A stretch of 64,000 nucleotides of DNA from Linyphia triangularis (GCA_963978545.1 OZ021726.1:28058459-28122458); one strand, 5' to 3'; shown: positions 21,501-32,821, numbered from the stretch's first letter. Notes: a model not told the origin generated them from the letters alone. Program-made: numbers and translations.

Positions 21501-22748
21501 TCAATAATATGGGGCTAGTCTATTGTAGTGCACAAATCTAGGTTTACAGGAGGGTGTCCGTTGAATCCTTACCACGACGTCGTTGATCTTCTTAAGGACC
21601 ACATACGGCCCTTCCCAGTTCGTCTGGAGCTTAGGGGAGAGTCCTTTCCGACGTTTAGGATTCCATAACCACACCTTGTCACCTTCCTGGAATGAATGTT
21701 CCGTGGCCTTGGCATCGTAGCGGACATTCATGCGCTCAGTCATGATGTTGATTCTTTCTCTGGCGAACCGAAGTACGGCTTCCAATCGTGCCTGGAGATC
21801 ATCTAGATACTGGACAGGCGAGGAAGGGGTGTCCGGTGGTCGTCCAAAGAGGAGGTCGCACGGTAGCCTAAGGTCTCTTAGAAAAATCATTTGAGATGGT
21901 GTATAGCAGGTGGTCTCGTGAGTAGCACTTCTGTAGGCCAAAAGGAATAGTGGAAGTTTCTGATCCCAATCTTGCTGGTTCTTGGAAACAAACAAGGAGA
22001 GATGATTCAGAATTGTTCTATTAAAGCGTTCGACCATTCCATCGGATTGTGGGTGCAGAGGAGTTGTACGAGTCTTTTCCATGTCGAGCAAGTCACACAG
22101 CCCAGTGAAGACAGCAGAGTTAAAGTTCGTCCCCTGGTCGGAATGTATCAGCAGGGGTACGCCAAATCGGGAGATCCAGTTCTGTGCGAGAACTTCTGCT
22201 ACGGTTGTGGCTTCCTGGTCCGGGATCGCGTATGCTTCTGGCCACTTGCTATAGTAGTCCATGACAACTAGGATGTATTTGTTGCCATTAGTTGTGTGAG
22301 GTAGGGGGTCTAAAACGTCCAAAGCAATTCTTTCGAATGGTGCTCCTACGTTGTAACGTTGCAACTTTCCACGAGTTCGGGTCTTCGTTCCCTTCCGCGA
22401 ATTGCATGCATCACAGGACTTGCACCACTTCTCCACGTCGGACTTTGCTTTGTCCCAGCAGAATCTCTCCCGGACTTTCTGAAGAGTTTTCGTGACACCA
22501 AAATGTCCTCCAGTAGAACTGATGTGAAGTTCTTCTAGAACGTTTGTAACTCTAGAACTTAGAAGGATTAATTGCCATCGGAAGCTTTTGCCGTCATCGG
22601 ACTCCCATCGACGGTAGAGTACCCCATTCTTCAAGTGCAAAGAGTCCCACATAGCCCAATATCTCTTCATTGTTGGGCTATAGCATGCAATTTCCTGCCA
22701 ACTGGGTTTTCCGGTAGCCGCTTCTAAGAATTCAATTAGAGGTTTCAA
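21501..22748 (-). CDS. Gypsy integrase (C-terminal part of pol), 415-codon open frame
   Basis: This inserts the retrotransposon cDNA into the host chromosome. A zinc-binding HHCC region is present (His75, His82, then Cys112 and Cys115 in a WCKSCDAC context). The catalytic triad reads Asp144 (ALDVLDPLP), Asp204 (IHSDQGTNF) and Glu240 (GMVERFNR). The 35 residues between the second Asp and Glu are the DD35E spacing. The C-terminal DNA-binding part includes GDKVWLWNP and EGPYVVLKK, with no chromodomain. The start methionine is simply the first in the open frame. The natural product would be cut from a Gag-Pol polyprotein whose upstream frame is broken near 22780. This is the best preserved part of the element. 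Confidence 0.95.
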   Translation of the reverse strand: MKPLIEFLEAATGKPSWQEIACYSPTMKRYWAMWDSLHLKNGVLYRRWESDDGKSFRWQLILLSSRVTNVLEELHISSTGGHFGVTKTLQKVRERFCWDKAKSDVEKWCKSCDACNSRKGTKTRTRGKLQRYNVGAPFERIALDVLDPLPHTTNGNKYILVVMDYYSKWPEAYAIPDQEATTVAEVLAQNWISRFGVPLLIHSDQGTNFNSAVFTGLCDLLDMEKTRTTPLHPQSDGMVERFNRTILNHLSLFVSKNQQDWDQKLPLFLLAYRSATHETTCYTPSQMIFLRDLRLPCDLLFGRPPDTPSSPVQYLDDLQARLEAVLRFARERINIMTERMNVRYDAKATEHSFQEGDKVWLWNPKRRKGLSPKLQTNWEGPYVVLKKINDVVVRIQRTPSCKPRFVHYNRLAPYY

Positions 22749-22939
22749 GTCCTGATCTTCGACCTGATTTTGCGGACATTCTGATCACTCCAAGGATCCA
22801 CGTCTGAAGTAGTTGACTTGGAAGTTATTTTACGAACGGCAGATGCGGTTGTCCCAAGCTTAGACTCCGCATTGGAACAAAATCGGCAATTCTCCGGACA
22901 TGGTCTTCTAGAAAGAGCATCTGCATTCCCATGGGACGT
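22749..22939 (-). pseudogene. RNase H-to-integrase linker with frame break
   Basis: After the stop at 22940, the same frame continues with SHGNADALSRRPC and a short CPENCRFC motif, typical of the region following Gypsy RNase H. Near 22780 the reading must change frame to join the integrase frame. This segment is therefore not translatable as one piece with either neighbour. Confidence 0.8.
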
Positions 22940-24126
22940 TCAATTTCTGTGACGGATATCCATGTCGTACTCCTGTAGGCGCTGGATCCACCTTGCTATT
23001 TGTCCCTCTGTATTCTTGAAATTCAGCAACCAAGTCAGAGACGCATGATCAGTTCTTAAAAGGAATTTTCGTCCGTACAAGTAATGATGAAAGTGCTCAA
23101 CGGCTTTTACTATTGCCAGTAACTCCTTTCTTGTGACGCAGTATTTCCGCTCGGATCTTGACAGACTCTTACTAAAATAAGCGATGACTTTCTCCTGTCC
23201 TTCAATTTCCTGGGAAAGAACGGCGCCCACTCCTTCATTGCTGGCATCGGTATCCAGAATAAAGTCCTTGTTAACATCGGGAAAAGCCAAAACAGGCACG
23301 GATGTTAAAGCGTTCTTCAGTTGATTGAAGGAGTCGTGCCAGTCGGCAGTCCACAGGAACTTCTGCTTGCTCTCCGTTAGTCGATGCAAAGGTCTGGCGA
23401 TCTTGGAGATTCCCTTCACAAATCTTCGGTAATACGTGCACAGGCCTAGGAAGCTTCGCAATTGATGAACGTCTTGCGGTCGAGACCAAATTTGCACAGC
23501 ATGGATCTTGGCTGGATCTGTGATCACTCCATCGGATGAGATGATGTGTCCGAGATAACTGACTTTCCGCCTAAAGAGCTTACATTTTGATGGGCTAAGT
23601 TTCAAGTGGGCTTCCCTAAGCTTCAAGAACACGTTCTTTACGTTTTGCAAGTGCTGATCAAAACTCCGCCAGGTGATAATGATATCGTCCAAATATACCA
23701 GACAGGTCTCGTAAAGTCCTCTAAGTACAGTCTCCATTACTCGCTCGAACGTAGCCGGTGCATTACACAAGCCAAACGGCATAACTTGAAACTGCCATAA
23801 TCCTTGTCCGGTAGTGAAGGCCGCCTTCTCACGATCGTCGGGATGTATCTCCACTTTCCAGTATCCACTCTTCAAATCCAAAGTCGAAAACCACTGGTTC
23901 CCCGATAAGTGTCCAAAGTGTCATCAATTATTGGCAGAGGGTAACTGTCCTTTTTCGTAATTTCATTCAGCTTCCGGTAATCCACACAGAATCTAGTGGA
24001 ACCATCCTTCTTTCGAATGAGTACGATTGGAGAGGCCCATGGACTTGAGGAGGGTTCAATAACTCTATTATCTTCCTTTTCTTGTAACAATCTCCCAACC
24101 TCCTCTTGTTTTGCGAAAGGAAGTCT
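22940..24126 (-). pseudogene. Gypsy reverse transcriptase and RNase H, interrupted
   Basis: This part of pol copies the RNA genome and degrades the template strand. The RT fingers are recognisable at 24090-23910 (WASPIVLIRKKDGSTRFCVDY). The palm follows at 23881 onward with MPFGLCNAPATF and the catalytic YLDD at residues 63-66 of that open frame. RNase H shows DTDASNEGVGAVLSQ and RTDHASLTWLL. Defects are a TGA stop just after the protease-RT junction (about 24125), a frame change at about 23906 between fingers and palm, and a TGA at 22940-22942 just after RNase H. Each domain core is intact in sequence, so inactivation looks recent. Confidence 0.93.
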
Positions 24127-25626
24127 TCAAGGATGTTGTTTAATAGGTAAATGGGTCCCAGTATCGATTCGATGTTGTGTAAGCTTCGTTCTTCCTACAT
24201 CTTTCGATGACACGGAGAAAACGTCCTGAAATTCTTTTATAAGGTTTCCGACAATCTTCTCTTGACTTCTTTCTAACCGAGCATCCTCTAGAAGCTGGTT
24301 CACTAAATCCGCGGATGGTGCGGTCGAAAACTCCTTCGATCCCCGTTCGATGCTTGTAACAGGTGTGCAGGTGGCGATTTCTTCTCCTTTCTTGATAACT
24401 TTGGTAGCATCACCGATGTTAGCCATTCTCACATGCACCACCTCCTGAGAGAGATCCACAAGCGTCGCTCCTACTAGCACTCCTTTCGGGACGCTATTCG
24501 ATGATGGGAAGTCCGTTACTCCAAATCGGAAGGCCTTCGGGAGCTCTGCTGAACCCTTTACAACCAAATCTGTCATGGAGGGGATGGCGATGTCTTCAAG
24601 AGCTACTATTCGATATGCACACGGCTCTTCCGAGTCCAAACCGAACAATGGAACTTCTTCTTTCCCTGTTTGAAGCTCGCCTTTCTCGAAATTCAAAGTA
24701 ATTCCATTTTTCTTTAAAAAGTCCAATCCAAGAATACATGGGTCAATAATTTCAGCGACGTAAACGGTGTGAGTGTAAGTGTGAAATCCAAAAGAGATGT
24801 TGACATTTAATTTCCCATGCACAGAAATTTTGTCACCAGTCACAGTTTGTAGTGAAACTGAAGGCGCCGTGTAAAGAGGTTGGCTGTCCAGGCGCCGGGC
24901 TACATCCGTCCGTAAGATGGTTACATTTGCCCCTGAGTCAACTATTAGACGACAGGGAGTTCCATTGATCTTGCCCTCCACGAATAAACCATGGTTTCCT
25001 CCTTGAAGGGATGAGATGTGATAGAGGCTGAGTGGGGCACCACCTGCTCTACACGGCGACCTCCGGCTCGCGAGATAGCCGCTCTTTAGTTTAACTGCTG
25101 AGGCTCGGACGAGGGTTGACTTCAGATCTTTGCTGTCTGGCATCCTGGTAGCTTGCTGTATGTCGGGATCTTTGATGGCAACCACGAAATATTGAAGAGA
25201 CAGATTATCTTGTACGTCCGAGGGACAGCCTGGGAAGGCGAGGAGCGACAGTCTTTCTACATCCGATGCCAATTCTTGAAGAGTTTCATTGGCCTTCTTC
25301 TGTCTCACTTTCAATTGCAGTCTGTTGTAATCCTTTAGATGTTGCTCCCCAAACCTTAACTCCAACGCACTTGCCAGCGCCACGAATTCTCCCCGCTTCT
25401 CTTCAGGTAGTGTCTGTAAAATGTCAGCAGCTTCACCTCTAAGAGATGCTGCGAGATGGAATGCTTTCGAAGTATCGTCCCAACCATTCGCAGAAGCAAT
25501 AATATCAAACTGCGTTTGATAAACGAGCCAAGACGACCTCCCATCAAAAGTGGCTACTTTGATGTTGGAACGTGGCGTAATGAAGGGAGTGGAAACATTA
25601 TCCCATTTAGGCGTTGCAACGGTCAT
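24127..25626 (-). CDS. Gypsy Gag core plus aspartic protease, 499-codon open frame
   Basis: Residues 1 to about 185 are a Gag capsid-like region (WLVYQTQFDIIA, LRGEAADILQTLP, LRFGEQH), which would assemble the particle. The protease follows, with the active-site motif DSGANVT at residues 230-236 and the distal ILGLDFL near 298-304. The frame ends at a TGA as the RT region begins. No CCHC zinc knuckle is present between Gag and protease. Only RRSPCRAGG remains near residues 188-196, so an in-frame internal deletion of the nucleocapsid part is likely. The upstream coiled-coil segment is in the same frame but separated by a TAA stop, so the methionine used here is probably internal to the original Gag. 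Confidence 0.9.
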   Translation of the reverse strand: MTVATPKWDNVSTPFITPRSNIKVATFDGRSSWLVYQTQFDIIASANGWDDTSKAFHLAASLRGEAADILQTLPEEKRGEFVALASALELRFGEQHLKDYNRLQLKVRQKKANETLQELASDVERLSLLAFPGCPSDVQDNLSLQYFVVAIKDPDIQQATRMPDSKDLKSTLVRASAVKLKSGYLASRRSPCRAGGAPLSLYHISSLQGGNHGLFVEGKINGTPCRLIVDSGANVTILRTDVARRLDSQPLYTAPSVSLQTVTGDKISVHGKLNVNISFGFHTYTHTVYVAEIIDPCILGLDFLKKNGITLNFEKGELQTGKEEVPLFGLDSEEPCAYRIVALEDIAIPSMTDLVVKGSAELPKAFRFGVTDFPSSNSVPKGVLVGATLVDLSQEVVHVRMANIGDATKVIKKGEEIATCTPVTSIERGSKEFSTAPSADLVNQLLEDARLERSQEKIVGNLIKEFQDVFSVSSKDVGRTKLTQHRIDTGTHLPIKQHP

Positions 25627-25638
25627 AGCTTCCCCCGT

Positions 25639-26101
25639 TTAAATTTTCCGTAGCCTTTCTTCAACAGCGTCATTAAACTTTTCCTGCTCTTCTTTCATGG
25701 TGGAAACCTTTTCTCCCAAGCAGTCAACTTTCCCATTAACAGCCTCAAAACTCTCATTGATTTCTTTTCTTACTTCACTCAGAACCTCTTCTTTTACCGA
25801 TTGTAGAACACTTGTAGTAGTCTCTATTATCGTAGATTCCACCATTGTAGCCAGTTCGGATTGCATTTCTTCTTTAATCCCAATTATAGCAGCTGATGTG
25901 GATTCTTGGCTGGCGGCGAGTTCAGCGTTAGTCGTTTTTGGCGGGCTTGACCAGCGGCGATTGTAGCGGCGGTTGATTCTTGGCCGGTGGCGATTGCAGA
26001 GGCGAGTTTGGCGGCAGTGGATTCTTGTTGGGCCTCATTCCAGCAATCATTTCCATCAGTTGCTTCATTTGGTCTTCCGTCATTTCTCTAGTAATAGGCA
26101 T
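25639..26101 (-). pseudogene. Gag N-terminal region, frameshifted
   Basis: The first ATG after the 5' LTR lies at 26099-26101 and opens MPITREMTEDQMKQLMEMI. Coding character then moves between frames through an Ala/Gln-rich stretch. It reappears as a 75-codon heptad-patterned segment (25639-25866; SVLQSVKEEVLSEVRKEI) ending in TAA just before the Gag core. At least two frame changes plus the stop are needed to explain it. The pattern suggests an N-terminal coiled coil on Gag. Confidence 0.75.
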
Positions 26102-26114
26102 TCGAAATTATGAG

Positions 26115-26132
26115 ATCCCACTTCTGACACCA
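26115..26132 (-). promoter_or_regulatory. Primer binding site, tRNA-Leu
   Basis: In element sense, one base after the 5' LTR, the sequence is TGGTGTCAGAAGTGGGAT. This is complementary to the 3' end of eukaryotic tRNA-Leu (CAG/CAA type, ending ...TCTGACACCA with CCA added). It is where minus-strand DNA synthesis would start. Confidence 0.9.
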
Positions 26133-26133
26133 C

Positions 26134-26585
26134 TGTTATGAATTTTTCCACTGAGGCAATGATGGCACAGTTTTTACAGTATAAAAATATTTATTCTCTC
26201 TTCAGAAAACTCACAAAATTTATTCACAGACAACAGTGTAATCGCTCACAAGCTTTAGCAAAAACAACTTCGAATTCAGCGATTATACAAGCTCACTCCA
26301 ATAGGTAAACAAAGCGATCAGCTTTCAACGAAGTCCGAAGTCAATCTGAAAACTTTCCCGAACTACGGTCATTAAATACTTATCGCGAGAGAATATTCCC
26401 GAAATTTCCAGCCAATTCGTCGGAAAAGAAACGTCTCGAATTTTTTTGATTGCTTTAGGTGTTGCCACCTTTTTCTAACCTATATAATCGCTGTTAAAAA
26501 AATAAAATAAAATAAAAATAAATTACAATAGAATTTTAAATTAATACGTCACTATTTACACTATATACAGCCAATTTGTGCAACA
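26134..26585 (-). repeat. 5' LTR (452 bp)
   Basis: Same termini as the other LTR. It contains AATAAA-rich sequence near the element-sense start and would hold the promoter and polyadenylation signals. Differences from the 3' LTR include TTTTTTTGATTGC for TTTTCTCGATTGC and absence of the 12 bp duplication. Confidence 0.95.
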
Positions 26586-26609
26586 ATATTTAGTTTCTGT
26601 AATCTGCAA

Positions 26610-29600
26610 CGCCTATTGAAATGTTTTTTCTGGAATTGTGTCGAAATCTGTGGAATGTTCCAGAGCTGAACTTGTTATGAACGTATAATATTTTTCGTGA
26701 TTTAAAAGTCGTGTTCTGTTAAAAAATAAGTCTGTTTGAATAAATAGAGGAAGATTGTTTTGTCTATGGTTACAACATGCATTGTGTAAGTCTCGCTCAG
26801 TACTATTACATAAACTTCCACCGTGCTTTAATACTTGACTGGAAAAAGTATTTCCTGTTAAAAATGTCAGAATTTTACATTTTGTCTGTAAGAGACTTAT
26901 CGCATTAGTAAATAGATGTGAGGTTAACTCTTTCATACCCAATTTTTTCACGAAATTATCCAACTTAGAAAACTTTCGATTTTAAGAAAACCTCAAAATG
27001 TCCTGGTTACTGCTATCATATATCATAAACTCTTAGGGAAATTTCTGCCATAAAATGTCTCCAAATCGTACTTGGTAACTGTGGGCCTTATGAACCGTAA
27101 TAGGAAAGAGCGTAGAAACTGCCTTTCAGTGATTGTCATAATCCCCCTTGTTTCAAATAATATTTCTAATTAACAAGCTCAGTCCTACTCAGTTATGCAT
27201 GATGACGATGATAAGATGTTCGACGCTCTTATCTCGGTTTTCGAAACAAGCTTATCGGATATTTCCGCTTTAATATCATTCCTGGAGTAGCGATAACCGA
27301 AGCGGCAAATATTCCACTCCTGAAACCGGAAATTATCGCCTGAACGAGGCAAATTTCGGGAGTGGTATCATACAGCGTATGAGAAATTAAGATATTAAGG
27401 CATATGGAGTGAATTTATATGGGTGCATTTTGTGGAGTGAGTAGGCTTTGTGTGAAATAAAACGTCTTAAAATCCAGAGTTTCGCTTTTATGGTATTCTT
27501 AAACTAAATTAATATGCGCGTAAAGTAGAGCATTTAAAATTGTAAATATTCAGCAATAAGTGAAAACTTTTGCAAGTTTTCTACGTTACTAGTAAGGGAT
27601 TCATAAGTTTTCTTTTAATATCTAAAGATGTCTCCACTTTAGTATTGATTTAAACACAAAAATAATAATTTCGAGATATTCAAATATGTTTTTATCCGAC
27701 TTGATACTTTGTGATGCATACTAATCAATAAATATAGGCAGTATATTTTTTTCTTTGAAACTGAAAACCATTTTCTTGCTATTTTTCGTGTAACTCTATT
27801 ATATGGATAAAAAATTCGTTTGTATCAATTTTTCTTCCTCAACACATGTCCACCTGTATACCAAATTTCATTCCATTCTGATGTACATTTTTTGAGGTGT
27901 TAAAAACAATGATTATTCTAAATTTTTAGATATAAGTGTACCTTAAAATGTTAATGTTTAATAAAAAATTTGGTTCATTATAATCGATGAACACTTCAAA
28001 TATAGTTTTTTCTCACTGATTAAATGTATAATTATGATTAGATGATTTGCGTTTTTATTTTTAAGAAATCAATGGAAACTACGTTGCAATAACTAGCTAA
28101 AAATAGTACTCATAAATGTCAAACTTTTAATGTACTTAATAAATGAAGAATGTGTACAATTATAAGTGAGTTAGGATAATTTGAATATATTTTATTCATG
28201 TTCAATATTTGTTAAACATCAACATGAGTACTAATTTACTTGCTTATCATAATAGAAATCCATATACTTTATTTTATAAGTGATTAAAAAAACATAATAA
28301 CATTATAAAGCGTAAAAAGTTGAAAAACGAGTGCCTTTAACACATAGCACTATGGCCATGAGCATCGTCCATCAACGATTGATTTTTTTTGCTTTTCAAG
28401 CTCAAGCAAGGACAAAGTAATGTCTATCGAATAAAACCACCAATTTTGCCATTTTAGCGTTTCTTTTCTTCTTCTTCCACTTTTTTTTTTTTTTTTTTCC
28501 TATGTGCAAATTATTGCCAGAAATATCACCAAACTGGCAATTTTTATTTCAATGAGTGAAAATAAGGAAATGGTAAATAACACATCGTTAAATTTTACTG
28601 AAATGACTAATATTATATAGTGTAATTGAAAGTTGTGCGATGTTCCACGCCCCTAGTTTATTTTTGTTTAATATTTGTTAAACATCAACATGAGTACTTT
28701 TAAAATAATTAACTTACCTACCATAGTAGAAGTTCATATAACTTATTTTATAAGTAATTTAAAGAACTTATTAATATTATAAAACTGTTTTGAAGTATTT
28801 CTTATGTTTTGTCATAAATAAAAATAGTTTATCACAACCACATATATCTTAAAGAAGTTTACAATATTTATTAATATTAAATTTGTACTTTGTGACTTCT
28901 TTTACTCAAGACTTCCATTGAATGTTTTATAGTTGAAGTGTATAGAACTTACCCCCTCTAGAGACCACGACAAGGTCTTTTAATTTAGAAACAAGAATGT
29001 GAAATTATTGTTCACTTTGCTTGAAGAGGGAGTTATTCAACGTCTCTAAAGGAATAAAAATAAGTTTTTCAATAAGTAAGACGAAACTGGTAACACTTGG
29101 GAATACAATTCTTTAGACATTCTATGTATTTCTTCTTCTAGTGAATTGAAACAACTGCATAACATTATGTTAAATAAGAGTGCTTATAATTAGATTTGAC
29201 AAAATGCAATCTTTGTTTTATTGTTTGATTAAGACGTAAGATCTTGTTTAAGTCAAATGTTAACAATTAGGGTTTATTTGGAGAAGAGGGATTATATTGC
29301 GGATGCCTAGTGGAGTATGGTGTCATGGTCACGTAGCAACGGTCAAATGCCATTAATTACAACATAATTCTTAGACTTCATTTTCATGCTGACTTTCGTA
29401 TGAAGTTAACTTTTTTTTTGCGTATAGGGTTCTCTTTACGTTTATATATTTTTAAAATTATAATTTATAAAAAAATTGTATCTAATTACATCTTGAGTTT
29501 ATCTGTACGATCATTGATGTTTTATTGGTGGTAATATACCAACATTATTTGTGATAAAGGTTTGCCAATAAATGTAATAACCTGATTGTTTGAAAGATAC

Positions 29601-32150
29601 CTCATGTCGTGGTCGAGAGATTCCTTGCGCTCATTATTTTTGGGAGCTAGGGGTAAAAATGGGGTATAATGGAAGGTGGAGTGAAAATTCTATTCTCAGT
29701 ATCCTATTATTTCTCATTTTCATTCTTAATTATTAGAATTTTTTTGTGAAATTTTCACCGGGAGGATTATGAATATTTTTTTATATGTTTCTTAGTTTAC
29801 TTGTACATTACACGTGTATCTATACAAGGATTCCTGCTTTCATGCAAACTCAATCCTTCGAAATCCTTGCTGAAAGTTTCAAGTAATGTTTCAAGTATTT
29901 TTTGCTAAATACTTCTGTATTCATACGCCAAACACGAATACCTTGATCACCATACTATTCCCAAAACATACTTTCTTCACTGAAAATACCTTTTTCTTAT
30001 CCTCCAGGTCCTTTAAAAGTGTGATTTTTCACAATTTTCTTGAATTTTCCTGCATACGAAGCTTAATATTTTTTACCCGAGACTAAAATTTAAGTTCATA
30101 GAAACGCCTTACATGAATACTGTTTATTTTTTTTCAATTTATGGTGCCAGTATTGTATCCTTCTGGAATGGTTCTTCTGAGGGTGCTCCTTCAGCTTTCT
30201 AACATCTATCAAAGGAGTTTCCAGATTTTGGACGTCATTAAAAACAACTGTTTTCGAACGGTCAATTGTTAGAATATTTTGATACCTAGTTGAGGCTTGA
30301 GTGAGAATGTTTCAAGTAACTAACAGCAAACTGTTTATGATAACTTCGTTTATGAAAAGCATTTATACCAAGCTTTATAATGTAGCCCATATTATTGTAA
30401 AACATTAACAAAACATCAAAAGATAAATATACCAATCACAGGCTCTTAATTTATATTTTGTTTAGGAAAATATAAAAATAATCTAACATTTTTAATCACA
30501 TTTTCCAAAAATTTTAATGTATGAATAATTAAACTATTTAAAAAAAAAAAAGTATTTTTCTCACATCTAAGTTTTCTAATTTTTCATATTCTGATAAAAC
30601 ATATGAAAATGTTTTTTTTTTTTTCTTTTTTTTTTTCATTTTGCAAAAATGAATTTAAATGATAAAATACAAAGAATGTGAGCTATTGGTATATTTTGAC
30701 TATAGACGAAATAAAAATAATAATAATAATAAAAAAAATAACAATCCGAAAACTAAAAATGATTATAATTATAAAATACATGATTAACGAAAATAATCGA
30801 GTAGCGTTATGGCTACTTATGAGCTAAATAAAATGAAGAATGGATTTCATAAAATGTAGAGAGGGTAATCAGCGGGTATACTGCTCATGCGTAGCAGATG
30901 ATAAAAATGACGAAGTCTGCTTTAAATGTGCAATCTACGTTGACAATTATGTTTCGATTTCAGTTAATATTTTGTACTTATTTTCATTTCGAAAATTATG
31001 TTTGTTTTAATAAAATTATTCGACAGTTAAAATTTCAATTAATTAAATAAATAACAGCTGTATTTATTTTTTTAAACATATCCCATACTGACCTCTTCCC
31101 CCTCCCGTTTTATCCGTAGTGTTAGGCATAATAGGTTACACTGCTTTCAACATATATTTCTTCATCTTAGCCAACCTGTGGATCTTGCAATGATTATTAA
31201 TATTTTGAATATTTTATCCAAAACCCAAGCAAAAAACTAACTATTCATTACGAGTAGAATAATATGTTTAACTAAATTTTCCAACTTTATTCTGACCTAA
31301 GTTCGCCTATGAACTTTACTTTTTGCATTTTCATTTTTGAAAAGAACTTTCGTTTTTTGAAACTTAATGAACACCAATAATTTAAAACCTAATATAAATT
31401 AAGGTACACATATATGAAAAATTTCATGTTTCTGTAGTTTCACAAATGTGTGATTAATGACCTCTTTTACCTTTTATAGGTGTGATTGTCACTACTTATT
31501 ACTGTCTTCAAATATCCCTCTGTAATTCAATGATTTTGATAATTTATAAGAATTATAAAAAAATTAAGTTAAGTTTTAATAATTTTAACATTTTTTTGTC
31601 ATTAAACACTTACTTAAATATTCCTCGTTAAGTAAAAATTTGTCTAACGATACAATCATATAAAATAAAAATATAGTGTTAAATGGCAAAATTAGTATCC
31701 CTCAAACTCATAAATTATACTCTCAAAAATGTATGGCTAAAGAAACAATATACACAGCGAATACTTAAAATTCTAAAATGTAAAGAAATGAAAAGCATAA
31801 TTTTAATAACAATAACAAGGATTTCATAAAACGTTTTAAAAAGCAATTATGAAAAATATGTATATAAAGAAAACCCTGAGATATACGACTCTTTACACTA
31901 GAAATCAAATACTCATGAAATTATTTTTCTAATCCCAAAATCGTAAAATAATAATAATAATAATAATAATTAAAAAAATATATATATAAAAAAAAATATT
32001 TAACACACTCAATAAACACAAAACAAAAACAGGAAAATTCCAATTCCATTGCACTTTTTACAGTGAAATTCCCACCCCTTCAAAATCCCTCTCACCATCC
32101 CCATCCAAACCGTCCCAAACCGGACAAGAGCCTGATTGATCCGGACTGTA
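26610..32150. other. Gene-poor AT-rich stretch
   Basis: No frame exceeds about 116 codons and none is recognisable. About 27180-27370 is richer in G and C (AGCGATAACCGAAGCGGC, GGAAATTATCGCCTGAACG) and could be a conserved non-coding element. About 28286-28670 matches the repeat at 43480-44395. AAT-type microsatellites occur near 30715-30735 and 31950-31970. Confidence 0.5.
28286..28670 (+). repeat. Dispersed repeat R-43, partial copy
   Basis: Blocks shared in order with 43480-44395 are AAAGCGTAAAAAGTT, CGAGTGC then TTTAACACA, CGATTGATTTTTTTTG, TAATGTCTATCGAATAAAA, TATCACCAAACTGGCAA, ATGGTAAATAAC and TGAAAGTTGTGCGATGTTCCAC then CTAGTTT. There is no coding sequence. The TTAA-1 MITE in the 43 kb copy is absent here, as expected if it inserted later. 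Confidence 0.7.
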
Positions 32151-32370
32151 TCCCTCCACCTCAGCTGTGATCCGGCCCTTTGATATGTTCCTCCGCCGAG
32201 TGAAGCAACAAGCGAGAGAAGTAGTCCCACACCTCTTCATAGCAACGCCTCTCTCCACCATTCACTTTGATGCAGCCGTCTGACGTCCTCACGGCGGCCA
32301 CGAGAAGGTTGGTGAATTTGTTTCTCTGTGTTGCTCGCTTCTCTTGATGTTGTCTGGGTTGCTATGAGGG
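32009..32370 (-). CDS. Candidate coding exon(s), function unknown
   Basis: This GC-richer island reads well on the minus strand in more than one frame. One frame, open from about 32365 to a TGA at 32161, contains TNLLVAAVRTSDGCIKVNG and RRCYEEVWDYFSRLLLH. The next frame stays open to 32058 with ITAEVEGYSPDQSGSCPVW and acidic residues. Either a frameshift or a splice could join them. No methionine suits a start for the first frame, so it would be an internal or terminal exon. I do not recognise a family. GC content, amino-acid composition and the contrast with the flanks are the only evidence, and a non-coding conserved element is the alternative. Confidence 0.35.
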
Positions 32371-32821
32371 TGGAAGATATGTAGGATAAACGGATGGAGT
32401 GAGGTGGTGGTTGAGCCTGTTAGGAGGACTTGTTGCTGATAGAGGTTTTGTGAGGGTGAGTTGGATTTTTGAAGCCTGTGGAAGTAGTTCTTTTTCTGTG
32501 GATGTGTTTTTGTGAGTGAAAAAACAAAGAAACCTTCATTGTTGTACAAGAAATAAAGAAATCTTTATTTTTTGTACAACTTTGTTCGTTGATTAAAAGG
32601 AAAGAGATATACTATATGGGCTTCTTAACATTTCAAATATTTGTTTAAAATAAGTGTACTCATAAGTTATAATTATTTTTCAATTTTACATAATTTATAA
32701 ACAAAATGTATAAAACATATAAATAGATATTTTTTAGTAATTGGTACAAACCTTACTTATGTGACTGTGGAGTTTTCTTTGTTCCAAACATGATATTTGT
32801 TCTGCTTTTTATTTTATATCT

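Larger units (their letters stand above)
20965..26585 (-). mobile_element. Ty3/Gypsy LTR retrotransposon, complete in structure but coding-defective
   Basis: The 5621 bp element lies in reverse orientation with LTRs at both ends. ATAT flanks each side (20961-20964 and 26586-26589), consistent with a 4 bp target duplication. Protease-RT-RNase H-integrase order identifies Ty3/Gypsy (Metaviridae-type). It was primed by tRNA-Leu and has no env-like frame between integrase and the 3' LTR. The LTRs differ at about 13 positions plus a 12 bp indel by hand count, so insertion is fairly recent. Stops and frameshifts in gag and pol mean this copy cannot act autonomously. Confidence 0.95.

Noticed and set aside
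21972..24701. Plus-strand frames of 60-99 codons across the retrotransposon
   Set aside because: These are antisense shadows of integrase, RT and Gag coding sequence.
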